From contig CAJXWJ010000042.1 of NCBI GenBank assembly GCA_913062925.1, positions 1-32,584 on the forward strand: a DNA stretch of 32,584 bases. The letters run 5' to 3'. Numbering within the stretch: the first letter of the stretch is position 1; every line of letters begins with the position of its first letter. This document shows positions 1 to 6,924 of this stretch, one piece after another. The notes beneath the pieces were generated by a model, which ran no database searches, was not told where the DNA came from, and saw nothing but the letters and a program-made list of their open reading frames with translations. The translations under genes and the position numbers were made by a program. The stretch comes from an uncultured Pseudorhodobacter sp. (GTDB lineage Bacteria; Pseudomonadota; Alphaproteobacteria; Rhodobacterales; Rhodobacteraceae).

Positions 1-775
1 CCAGTTCCTGCCCCAAATTCTCAAGCGTGCGCGGCACTTCGCGCAAACGCCGCTCGGTGACGATATGGCGTTCACGCGCATTCAGCCCCGCCATCGCCTG
101 CACCAACCAATCGCGCACCTTGGCGCGATCATGGGCAAGCGTGACCTGCTCATCAGCCTGCGGGCTTTCGTCTTCCAGAATGTCGATCCATTCGCGCCCC
201 TCATCCTCGCCCGATTGCTGCGCGTTCAGAGAGGCGTCAGAGCCCGCCAAGCGCCCCTCCATCATCGCGACTTCGGCCAAGGTCACGCCGATTTCCTGCG
301 CCACTTTTTCGCGCAACTGGTGCTGATCCAAGCTCTCACCGCGCGCCTGCGCCTCGCGCTCCAGCTTGGCCTGCACGCGTTTCAGATTGAAAAACAACGA
401 TTTTTGCGCCGAGGTGCTGCCCGTGCGCACCATCGACCAATTGCGCATCACATAGTCTTGGATGCTGGCCTTGATCCACCAGACCGCATAGGTCGAAAAC
501 CGCACGCCGCGGTCTGGGTCAAACTTTTCCGCCGCCTTCATCAGGCCCAAGGAGGCCTCTTGGATCAGATCATTCATCGGCGCGCCATAGCGGCGAAACT
601 TTGACGCCATCGAAATCGCCAGCCGCATATAGGCGGTGATCAAGCGATGCAGCGCCGCCTCGTCCCGATGATCGCGCCAAGCATAGGCAAGGCGCAGCTC
701 GGTTTCGGCGTCCAGCAATTCTGCGGCTCGCGCCTGCCGCGAAAGGGTTTGATCCGTCGTCCCGTCAAAGGCCAT
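1..775 (-). CDS. rpoH: RNA polymerase sigma factor, RpoH family (RpoHII-like), 3' end outside window
   Basis: Alternative sigma factor of the sigma-32 class, directing core RNA polymerase to heat and oxidative-stress promoters. About 258 codons are visible from the ATG at 775; the C-terminal residues of region 4 lie beyond position 1. Visible are a sigma-70 region 2 segment (RLAISMASKFRRYG, NDLIQEASLGLMKAAEKFD, RFSTYAVWWIKASIQDY) and the RpoH-box-like stretch AQKSLFFNLKRVQAKL, which is diagnostic for RpoH. The start MAFDGTTDQTLSRQAR resembles Rhodobacter RpoHII more than RpoHI as I remember them, so the RpoHII label is an inference. A GGGGGAAG Shine-Dalgarno lies a few bases before the ATG. 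The gene diverges from a glutathione S-transferase gene, and a candidate sigma-E promoter lies 50-75 nt upstream. Confidence 0.9.
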   Translation of the reverse strand, partial: MAFDGTTDQTLSRQARAAELLDAETELRLAYAWRDHRDEAALHRLITAYMRLAISMASKFRRYGAPMNDLIQEASLGLMKAAEKFDPDRGVRFSTYAVWWIKASIQDYVMRNWSMVRTGSTSAQKSLFFNLKRVQAKLEREAQARGESLDQHQLREKVAQEIGVTLAEVAMMEGRLAGSDASLNAQQSGEDEGREWIDILEDESPQADEQVTLAHDRAKVRDWLVQAMAGLNARERHIVTERRLREVPRTLENLGQEL

Positions 776-824
776 CGCTTCCCCCAGATCCGCCCGTGCG
801 GTTGTTTAACGGGCTTTCAAGGGA

Positions 825-850
825 TACGCGGCAGAGCGGCGGTTGGATCA
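825..850 (-). promoter_or_regulatory. Putative sigma-E (ECF11/RpoE-ChrR type) promoter of rpoH
   Basis: On the minus strand TGATCC (850-845) is followed after 16 nt by CGTA (828-825). This matches the TGATCC ... CGTA pattern I recall for RpoE of Rhodobacter sphaeroides, whose regulon includes rpoHII. The -10 end lies 50 nt before the rpoH start codon, giving a leader of roughly 40 nt. The match was made by eye and has not been tested. Confidence 0.5.
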
Positions 851-986
851 CTGTATCAGACCAAGAATTTTCAAGGGCGACTCTGCTGCCTGCCATCAAG
901 GCCCGTGATACAAGGCCACACAAATCAGCGTTTTATCTTTACCAACCCGCGCCCTAAGCTGGCTTAAACAGCCAAGGAGTCCCCAC

Positions 987-1862
987 ATGCACGACCTCTA
1001 TACCCTTGTCATTGGCGACCGAGCCTATTCCAGCTGGTCGCTGCGCGGCTGGCTGATGTTCGATGCTTTTGGCATTCCGGTCACAACCCTGCGCGCCCAG
1101 CTTTACACCGACGAGCTGCCAAAGCTGCTGCGCGACTTTGCCCCCGCCAAAACCGCCCCAACCATGCGCACGCCCGATGGTGTGGTGGTGCCTGAAACCA
1201 TCGCCATCGCCGAAGAGCTTGCCTCGCGTCACCCAGAGGCCGGGCTTTGGCCCAAAGATCCGCGCGCCCGCGCCGTGGCCCGCGTGCTTGCCGCCGAAAT
1301 GCATGCAGGCTTTACCGCGCTGCGCAGCCACTGCCCGATGAACCTGCGGGTTTCCTATACGGACTGCGCGCCGCCACCCGAGGTTTTGGCCGATTTGCAG
1401 CGGCTTGAAACCATCTGGTCTTGGGCGCAGCAGCAGACCGGCTCCACGCAATGGCTGTGCGGCGATTACAGCGCGGCGGATGCGATGTTCGCTCCGGTTG
1501 CCGGCCGAATCGCGGGCTATAACCTGCCGGTTGGGCCAGTGTCGCAGGCCTATGTTGCGGCCCATCTGGCGCATCGCCCGTTTCGGCAGTGGCGCGCCAT
1601 GGGCATGGTTGACGGCCCCGACCAAGCGTTTTACCGCCGCCCCTACCCCACCCGCGCTTGGCCCGGCCCCGTCCCGCTGGCCGCCAAAGCTGTCGAAGGC
1701 ACCACAGCCGAGAACACCGCCTGCCCCTATTCCGGCGCGCCCATCACCGATGTGCTAGAGCTAAACGGCCGCCGCTTTGGCTTTTGCAACACCTTTTGCC
1801 GCGACAAAACCGTCGCAGACCCAGAAGCTTGGCCGAAATTCATGAAAATTTACCAATCGTAA
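987..1862 (+). CDS. Glutathione S-transferase family protein with C-terminal Cys-containing extension
   Basis: Cytosolic GST-fold protein, 291 aa. Residues 1-80 are the thioredoxin-like GST N-domain with the family motif YSSWSLRGWLM, where an early serine is the likely thiol-activating residue; PETIAIAEEL is the conserved turn that binds glutathione. Residues 85-205 form the helical C-domain. The protein is longer than an ordinary GST of about 200-230 aa: after a Pro-rich linker, residues 246-282 read CPYSGAPI, then GRRFGFCNTFC, then DPEAW, which resembles a YHS/TRASH-type metal-binding module (C246, C267, C271). The substrate is unknown. The start ATG follows AAGGAG at good spacing. Being divergent from an rpoHII-like sigma gene makes a role in the oxidative-stress response plausible, though this is inference only. 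Confidence 0.85.
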   Translation: MHDLYTLVIGDRAYSSWSLRGWLMFDAFGIPVTTLRAQLYTDELPKLLRDFAPAKTAPTMRTPDGVVVPETIAIAEELASRHPEAGLWPKDPRARAVARVLAAEMHAGFTALRSHCPMNLRVSYTDCAPPPEVLADLQRLETIWSWAQQQTGSTQWLCGDYSAADAMFAPVAGRIAGYNLPVGPVSQAYVAAHLAHRPFRQWRAMGMVDGPDQAFYRRPYPTRAWPGPVPLAAKAVEGTTAENTACPYSGAPITDVLELNGRRFGFCNTFCRDKTVADPEAWPKFMKIYQS

Positions 1863-1870
1863 ACCATTCC

Positions 1871-1906
1871 CCCGCTACCCGTTAACCATCGCAAAACGGG
1901 AGCGGG
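1871..1906 (+). promoter_or_regulatory. Hairpin covering the comM Shine-Dalgarno
   Basis: CCCGCTACCCGTT (1871-1883) pairs with AACGGGAGCGGG (1895-1906), 12 bp with a single bulged A and an 11-nt loop. The 3' arm contains the GGGAG Shine-Dalgarno of the following gene (ATG at 1909). It could act as a terminator for the GST gene, as a translational gate for comM, or both. There is no T-run after it. Confidence 0.5.
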
Positions 1907-1908
1907 TC

Positions 1909-3420
1909 ATGGTTGCCCAAGCCTATACAGTGGCCTTTGAAGGCGTCGAGGCCCGCATCGTCGAAGTGCAATGCGCCATTTCGCCGGGAATGCCGTCATT
2001 TAGCCTTGTTGGTCTGCCCGATAAGGCCGTTTCCGAGGCAAAAGAGCGCGTGCGCGCAGCGATGACGGCGCTGTCGATTGCTCTGCCGTCAAAACGCATC
2101 ACTGTTAACCTTTCGCCCGCCGATTTGCCGAAAGAGGGGTCGCATTTTGATCTGCCGATCGCGCTTGCGCTGCTGGCCGCTCTCGAGATTATCCCCAAAG
2201 ATGCCGCCTCTGGCACGGTGGCCTTGGGCGAGCTTTCGCTGGATGGTCGCCTCATTGCGGTTCTGGGCGCCCTGCCCGCAGCCATGGCCGCGGCCGAGGA
2301 AGGCCGCAGCCTGTTGTGCCCAAAGGCCTGCGGCCCCGAAGCCGCTTGGGTCGGCGCCACCCAAGTCATCGCCGCGGCGTCCTTGAACGAGGTGGTGCGC
2401 CATTTCACCGGACAAGCCGTGCTGACCGCCGCCGAGGCAGGCGAGGTGACACGCGACCCAAGTGCGCGCGACATGCGCGACGTCAAAGGTCAAGAACGCG
2501 CCAAACGTGCGCTGGAAATCGCGGCGGCGGGTCGGCATCACCTGCTGATGGTGGGCACGCCAGGCTCGGGGAAGTCGATGCTCGCCGCCCGCCTACCCAG
2601 CATTCTGCCGATGCTCACCGCCACCGAAGCGCTTGAAACTTCGATGATTCATTCCCTGGCGGGGCTGCTTTCCGAGGGCGGCATCTCGCGCAGCCGCCCA
2701 TTTCGCGAACCGCATCACACCGCCTCGATGGCGGCGATCGTCGGCGGCGGCAAAGGCGCAAAACCCGGCGAGATCAGCCTGGCCCATAACGGCGTGCTGT
2801 TTATGGACGAGTTCCCCGAATTTCCCCGCATGGTGCTGGAAACTCTGCGCCAACCCATTGAAACCGGCGAGATCATGGTCGCCCGCGCCAATGCTCATAT
2901 CCGCTATCCCTGCCGCTTTCTGCTGATCGCCGCAGCAAATCCGTGCAAATGCGGCTACTTACCCGATCCCGCCCGCGCATGCGCCAAGGTTCCGCAGTGC
3001 GGCGAAGACTACCTTGGACGCATCTCGGGACCGCTGATGGACCGCTTTGATCTGCGCGTCGAAGTGCCGCCGGTGGCCTATACCGACCTTGATCTGCCCG
3101 CCTCTGGCGACAGTTCCGCGGCGATCGCGGCCCGCGTGCAAGAGGCGCGCACCCGCCAAACCACGCGTTTCGCGGGCATCGCGAACACCCGTGTGAACGC
3201 CGATATGGAAGGCTCTACGCTCGAGCATTTTGCCGCCCCTGATGCCGAAAGCCGCGCGATGTTGGCCCGCGTGGCCGAACGCTTTGGCCTCTCGGCGCGG
3301 GGGTATCACCGCGTCCTGCGCGTGGCGCGCACCATCGCTGATCTGGATCACTCCACCGATGTGCGCCTACCGCATATCGCCGAGGCCGTAAGCTACCGTC
3401 TGGCAATAAAAACCAAGTAA
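1909..3420 (+). CDS. comM: YifB/ComM family Mg-chelatase-like AAA+ ATPase
   Basis: AAA+ ATPase of the ComM/YifB family, 503 aa, the normal length. In Vibrio and Haemophilus, ComM is a hexameric branch-migration helicase that helps integrate single-stranded DNA during natural transformation; it is widespread in bacteria not known to be competent. Residues 1-165 form the ChlI-like N-domain, which resembles the Lon substrate-binding fold (LPSKRITVNLSPADLPKEG, FDLPIAL). The ATPase core has Walker A GTPGSGKS at 216-223 and Walker B FMDEFPEF with D300 and E301. A CGYLPDPARAC cysteine segment and the sensor/arginine-finger region GRISGPLMDRFDLRVEVP follow, then the C-terminal Mg-chelatase domain. 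The start is the first ATG after GGGAG, which lies inside a hairpin. The gene is convergent with gshB, with the stops directly adjacent. Confidence 0.93.
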   Translation: MVAQAYTVAFEGVEARIVEVQCAISPGMPSFSLVGLPDKAVSEAKERVRAAMTALSIALPSKRITVNLSPADLPKEGSHFDLPIALALLAALEIIPKDAASGTVALGELSLDGRLIAVLGALPAAMAAAEEGRSLLCPKACGPEAAWVGATQVIAAASLNEVVRHFTGQAVLTAAEAGEVTRDPSARDMRDVKGQERAKRALEIAAAGRHHLLMVGTPGSGKSMLAARLPSILPMLTATEALETSMIHSLAGLLSEGGISRSRPFREPHHTASMAAIVGGGKGAKPGEISLAHNGVLFMDEFPEFPRMVLETLRQPIETGEIMVARANAHIRYPCRFLLIAAANPCKCGYLPDPARACAKVPQCGEDYLGRISGPLMDRFDLRVEVPPVAYTDLDLPASGDSSAAIAARVQEARTRQTTRFAGIANTRVNADMEGSTLEHFAAPDAESRAMLARVAERFGLSARGYHRVLRVARTIADLDHSTDVRLPHIAEAVSYRLAIKTK

Positions 3421-4362
3421 TCAGGCGCGCTTGGCCTCGATCGCCTGCCAAATCTTTTCGGCAGCATTGGTGCCGTCAAACCGCTCGAGCTCTTGCAAGC
3501 CAGTGGGCGAAGTGACGTTGATCTCGGTCAGATAATCGCCAATGACGTCGATGCCGACGAAGATCTGACCATGCTCGCGCAGCACGGGACCAATGGCTGC
3601 ACAAATCTCCAGATCGCGCGCGGTCAAACCCACCTTCTCGGGTCGCCCACCCGCATGCATGTTAGAGCGCGTCTCACCCGCCTGAGGCACCCGATTGATC
3701 GCACCCACAGCTTCGCCATCCACCAGCAGAACTCGTTTGTCTCCCTTGGAAACATCGGGCAAAAACTTCTGCATAATCAAAGGCTCACGGTTGATGCCAC
3801 AAAACAACTCGTGCAAGGACGCAAGGTTCTTATCCTGGGCATCCAACCGGAACACCCCCGCGCCACCATTGCCATAAAGCGGCTTCAGAATCACATCTCC
3901 ATGCTTGGCCTTGAACGCCCGCAAGGTCGCAAGGTCGCGCGCGATTGCGGTCGGAGGCGTCAAATCAGGAAAACGCAAAACCAACAGTTTTTCGGGATAA
4001 TTCCGCACCCAGAACGGATCATTGACCACCAAAGTCTTGGGGTGGATCATATCCAGCAAATGCGTGGTGGTGATGTAGCCCATGTCAAAAGGCGGATCTT
4101 GCCGCAGCCAAACCACATCAAAATCAGCCAAGTCGACTTCGACCTCGTCGCCATAGCTGACATGATTGCCCAGTTCTCGCCGCAGCGTGATCGGAAAGCC
4201 GCGCGCAATCACACGCCCCTCAACAAAGGCCAATTTGTCGGGCGTATAGAAGAACAGCGAATGCCCCCGCGCCTGTGCCTCTAGTGCTATTCGATAGGTG
4301 CTATCCCCATCAATATTGACCAAGCCAATCGGGTCCATCTGCAAGGCGACTTTAAGGGACAT
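3421..4362 (-). CDS. gshB: Glutathione synthase
   Basis: ATP-dependent ligase joining gamma-glutamylcysteine and glycine, the second step of glutathione synthesis in the cytosol. It has 313 aa, typical for the bacterial GshB family. The N-terminus [20 protein letters not shown] is the prokaryotic GSH synthase N-domain. The ATP-grasp part carries [18 protein letters not shown] (phosphate-binding loop), [23 protein letters not shown] and the C-terminal [21 protein letters not shown], the metal-ligand region. I chose the ATG at 4362 because GGAG lies upstream and the family starts there; an upstream in-frame ATG at 4416 would add 18 unrelated residues. yraN and rsmI lie upstream on the same strand, so the three probably form one transcript. 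Glutathione made here would serve the GST encoded nearby. Confidence 0.95.
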   Translation of the reverse strand: MSLKVALQMDPIGLVNIDGDSTYRIALEAQARGHSLFFYTPDKLAFVEGRVIARGFPITLRRELGNHVSYGDEVEVDLADFDVVWLRQDPPFDMGYITTTHLLDMIHPKTLVVNDPFWVRNYPEKLLVLRFPDLTPPTAIARDLATLRAFKAKHGDVILKPLYGNGGAGVFRLDAQDKNLASLHELFCGINREPLIMQKFLPDVSKGDKRVLLVDGEAVGAINRVPQAGETRSNMHAGGRPEKVGLTARDLEICAAIGPVLREHGQIFVGIDVIGDYLTEINVTSPTGLQELERFDGTNAAEKIWQAIEAKRA

Positions 4363-4416
4363 ATCACGCTCCGAGTTATGTGAGCCCTTGATGCCGCAAG
4401 CGGCGCTGTGATGCAA

Positions 4417-4779
4417 TCAGGCCGCGCAGGCGTTTTCCAAAATCTCGATCCGTCCAGCACCATCCACCAAAGCAACGTCAAAGCGCACATCCGTCAGCTG
4501 GCCCGCAGGTTCGCCCGCCAAAAACTCACTTGCTGCACCATAAATCCGCGCAATCTGCCGTGGCGTCAGATGTTCTGCGGCCTGTGCATGAGTGCGGCTT
4601 TGCTTCACCTCGATAAAAATCACCTCTGCACCATCACGGGCAATCAGATCAATTTCACCAGACTGCCCACGCCAACGCCGCGCACAGATCAGGCGCCCCG
4701 AGCGATTGTAAAGCTGGGCAACCTGCTCTTCGGCGGCAAAACCCGCCTGATAGGATATGGCCCCGCGCGCCGCCCTCAT
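4417..4779 (-). CDS. yraN: YraN family (UPF0102) endonuclease-like protein
   Basis: Small cytosolic protein of 120 aa with the UPF0102/YraN restriction-endonuclease-like fold. The key signature is GEIDLIARDGAEVIFIEVKQSRTH, which carries the E-x-D ... E-V-K nuclease-type triad, preceded by YNRSGRLICARRWRG. Its cellular function is not settled; it is predicted to resemble Holliday-junction resolvases. The start codon overlaps the rsmI stop as ATGA (4779-4776), so translation is probably coupled. rsmI-yraN is a very common bacterial gene pair, which supports the assignment. The gap to gshB downstream is 54 nt. Confidence 0.9.
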   Translation of the reverse strand: MRAARGAISYQAGFAAEEQVAQLYNRSGRLICARRWRGQSGEIDLIARDGAEVIFIEVKQSRTHAQAAEHLTPRQIARIYGAASEFLAGEPAGQLTDVRFDVALVDGAGRIEILENACAA

Positions 4780-5648
4780 GCGCCAGCCCGCCGCAGTGCC
4801 AGTTGATAAACATCGCGGCGCGGCAGACCATAGGCCTGTGCAACCGCCGTTGCCGCATCCTTCATCGTCATATGTGTCAAAGCCTGATCCAAAGCCTGCT
4901 CCACCGTTGCCGCATCCGCCTGCTGTTCTGGGGCGCGATCCACCAGAACAACAATTTCGCCTTTCACCGTGCGATCCGCAAAATCTGCCGCCAATTGATC
5001 AAGGCTGCCCCGAGACACCTCTTCGAATCGCTTGGTCAGTTCACGACAAACCGCTGCTTGCCGCCCGCCTCCCAAAGTATTCACCAAATCACCTAATAAT
5101 CCGCTAACGCGTTTTGGTGATTCGTAAAATATAAGGGTCGCTTGCACCTGCGCCAGGTCGCGCAAAAAGGTCTCGCGCGCCGATTTGGTCACGGGTGGAA
5201 ACCCCGCAAAAAGAAACCGATCCGAGGGCAGCCCCGAGACCGTCAGCGCACAAAGCACCGCCGAGGCACCCGGTGCCGAAAGCACTTGCAGGCCTTCGGC
5301 AATCGCCCCGCGCCCCAACTGAAACCCGGGGTCCGAGATCAGCGGCGTGCCGGCTTCAGAGGCATAGACCACCGATTTGCCTTCCGCGATGGCGCGCAAA
5401 AGCCGAGGCATGGCGCTGTCATTGTTGTGTTCGTGATAGGCGACCATCGGGCGGTCTGCCAAGGCGATGCCGTGAATCTCCATCAGATGTCGCAGCGTGC
5501 GGGTGTCTTCGGCGGCCAGCACATCGGCCGAGGCTAAAATATCCAAGGCGCGCAGGGTGATATCACGCGCAGCCCCGATTGGGGTTGCGATAAAATATAG
5601 CCCTGCGCTGAGGCGATGTTTCTCGGCCGCATATTTGCCCTCTGCCAC
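4776..5648 (-). CDS. rsmI: 16S rRNA (cytidine1402-2'-O)-methyltransferase
   Basis: SAM-dependent tetrapyrrole-methylase-fold enzyme that 2'-O-methylates C1402 in the decoding centre of 16S rRNA. The protein has 290 aa, close to the usual length. It begins with GLYFIATPIGAARDITLRAL, followed by DVLAAEDTRTLRHLM, VYASEAGTPLISDPGF and LSAPGASAVLCALTVSGLPSDRFLFAGF, all typical of RsmI/YraL. The reading frame stays open far upstream to 5966, but the family N-terminus and an AGGGAG Shine-Dalgarno point to the GTG at 5648 as the start. That leaves a 79-nt divergent gap to the lipoprotein gene. It overlaps yraN by four bases. Confidence 0.93.
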   Translation of the reverse strand: MAEGKYAAEKHRLSAGLYFIATPIGAARDITLRALDILASADVLAAEDTRTLRHLMEIHGIALADRPMVAYHEHNNDSAMPRLLRAIAEGKSVVYASEAGTPLISDPGFQLGRGAIAEGLQVLSAPGASAVLCALTVSGLPSDRFLFAGFPPVTKSARETFLRDLAQVQATLIFYESPKRVSGLLGDLVNTLGGGRQAAVCRELTKRFEEVSRGSLDQLAADFADRTVKGEIVVLVDRAPEQQADAATVEQALDQALTHMTMKDAATAVAQAYGLPRRDVYQLALRRAGA

Positions 5649-5727
5649 GCCTTTTTCTCCCTGACAATTTACTTCCAGCCGCAAAGCGCTTAGTCTTTCA
5701 ACCTGTGCCAAGGGGGTAAGGATCCTT

Positions 5728-6900
5728 ATGTTGTCTGTTTTAACGCGTGCCCGCAAGTCGTTGGGGTTTTTCTGCGCTGCGGTGGCAGCTTTTGCGATTT
5801 CGGCCTGTGTGCCGGCCTCTGGGCCCAGCCTTGGCGCGGGCGCAGGTTCAGGCCGTGTACAGATTGCCCTGCTAACGCCTTCGGGCTCGGGCCAAGCCAG
5901 TGACGAGCTTTTGGCGCGGTCGTTGGAAAATGCTGCGCGCATGGCGATCTCTGATCTTGGCGGCACACAGATTGATTTGCGGGTTTATGGCACCGCGGGC
6001 CAACCGGCTCAGGCGGCAGCAATGGCCTCGAAAGCCGTGGCCGAGGGGGCGCAGATCATTCTGGGGCCGGTCTTTGCACAAGAGGCCAATGCCGCGGGTC
6101 TTGCCGTCGCCGCAAGTGGCGTGAATGTTCTGGCGTTTTCGAACAACACCGATATCGCGGGCAACAATGTGTTTGTGCTGGGGCCAACCTTTGACAACAC
6201 CGCCGCGCGGCTGGCAGCCTTTTCCGTACGGCAGGGCAAGGCCAACATCATGATTGTGCATGATAAAAACACCGCAGGCGAGCTTGGCCGCGCCGCCATT
6301 CAGCGCGGGGTCTCTATCGCTGGCGGCACGGTTGTGGCGACAGGCAGCTATGAGTTTTCGCAAAATGGCGTGGTCAGTGCAGCACCTGTGATTGCCGCAA
6401 ATGCGCGCTCTGCCGGAGCGCAGGCGATCTTTATGACCGCCGATACAGCAGGCGCTTTGCCTTTGATCAGCCAGCTTTTGGCCGACAACGGCATGGGGCC
6501 GAGTGTCACGCAGTTTATCGGGCTGACCCGTTGGGATATTCCAGCCGCGACTTTGGCGCTTCCGGGGGTGCAGGGCGGCTGGTTTGCCATGCCGGACCCA
6601 GCGCTTTACGCGCAATATCAGGCACGGTATCAGGCGAGTTTCAGCGAGCCACCGCATCCGATTTCCGGTCTGGCCTATGATGGTGTCGCCGCCATTGGCG
6701 CGCTGCTGCGCAATGCAGGCCCCGGCCCGATCCCTGCCGCCAGCCTGACCCAAGGCGCAGGCTTTGTTGGCGTGAATGGCATCTTCCGGCTGCGCGCGGA
6801 TGGCACAAATGAGCGTGGTCTGGCGATTGCCCAGATCCAAAACGGTCAAGCCGTGGTGATCGAGGCTGCGCCCCGCAGCTTTGGCGGCGCTGGTTTTTAA
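5728..6900 (+). CDS. Penicillin-binding protein activator, LppC/LpoA-type lipoprotein
   Basis: Predicted outer-membrane lipoprotein of 390 aa with a periplasmic-binding-protein (branched-chain amino-acid receptor-like) fold. The signal peptide is MLSVLTRARKSLGFFCAAVA followed by the lipobox ISAC with acylated C27. The mature part starts VQIALLTPSGSG and continues ENAARMAISDLGG, GAQIILGPVFAQEANA and LAFSNNTDIAGNNVFVLGPT, typical of the LppC family (PF04348). In E. coli LpoA of this family stimulates PBP1a; whether this alphaproteobacterial member does so is inference, since it lacks the LpoA TPR N-domain. AAGGA precedes the ATG. It is divergent from rsmI, a conserved neighbourhood (rsmI / lppC / yraN / gshB). 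glnD follows after 24 nt, probably co-transcribed. Confidence 0.85.
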   Translation: MLSVLTRARKSLGFFCAAVAAFAISACVPASGPSLGAGAGSGRVQIALLTPSGSGQASDELLARSLENAARMAISDLGGTQIDLRVYGTAGQPAQAAAMASKAVAEGAQIILGPVFAQEANAAGLAVAASGVNVLAFSNNTDIAGNNVFVLGPTFDNTAARLAAFSVRQGKANIMIVHDKNTAGELGRAAIQRGVSIAGGTVVATGSYEFSQNGVVSAAPVIAANARSAGAQAIFMTADTAGALPLISQLLADNGMGPSVTQFIGLTRWDIPAATLALPGVQGGWFAMPDPALYAQYQARYQASFSEPPHPISGLAYDGVAAIGALLRNAGPGPIPAASLTQGAGFVGVNGIFRLRADGTNERGLAIAQIQNGQAVVIEAAPRSFGGAGF

Positions 6901-6924
6901 CAGATAAAGGCACGGTCCTGCGGC

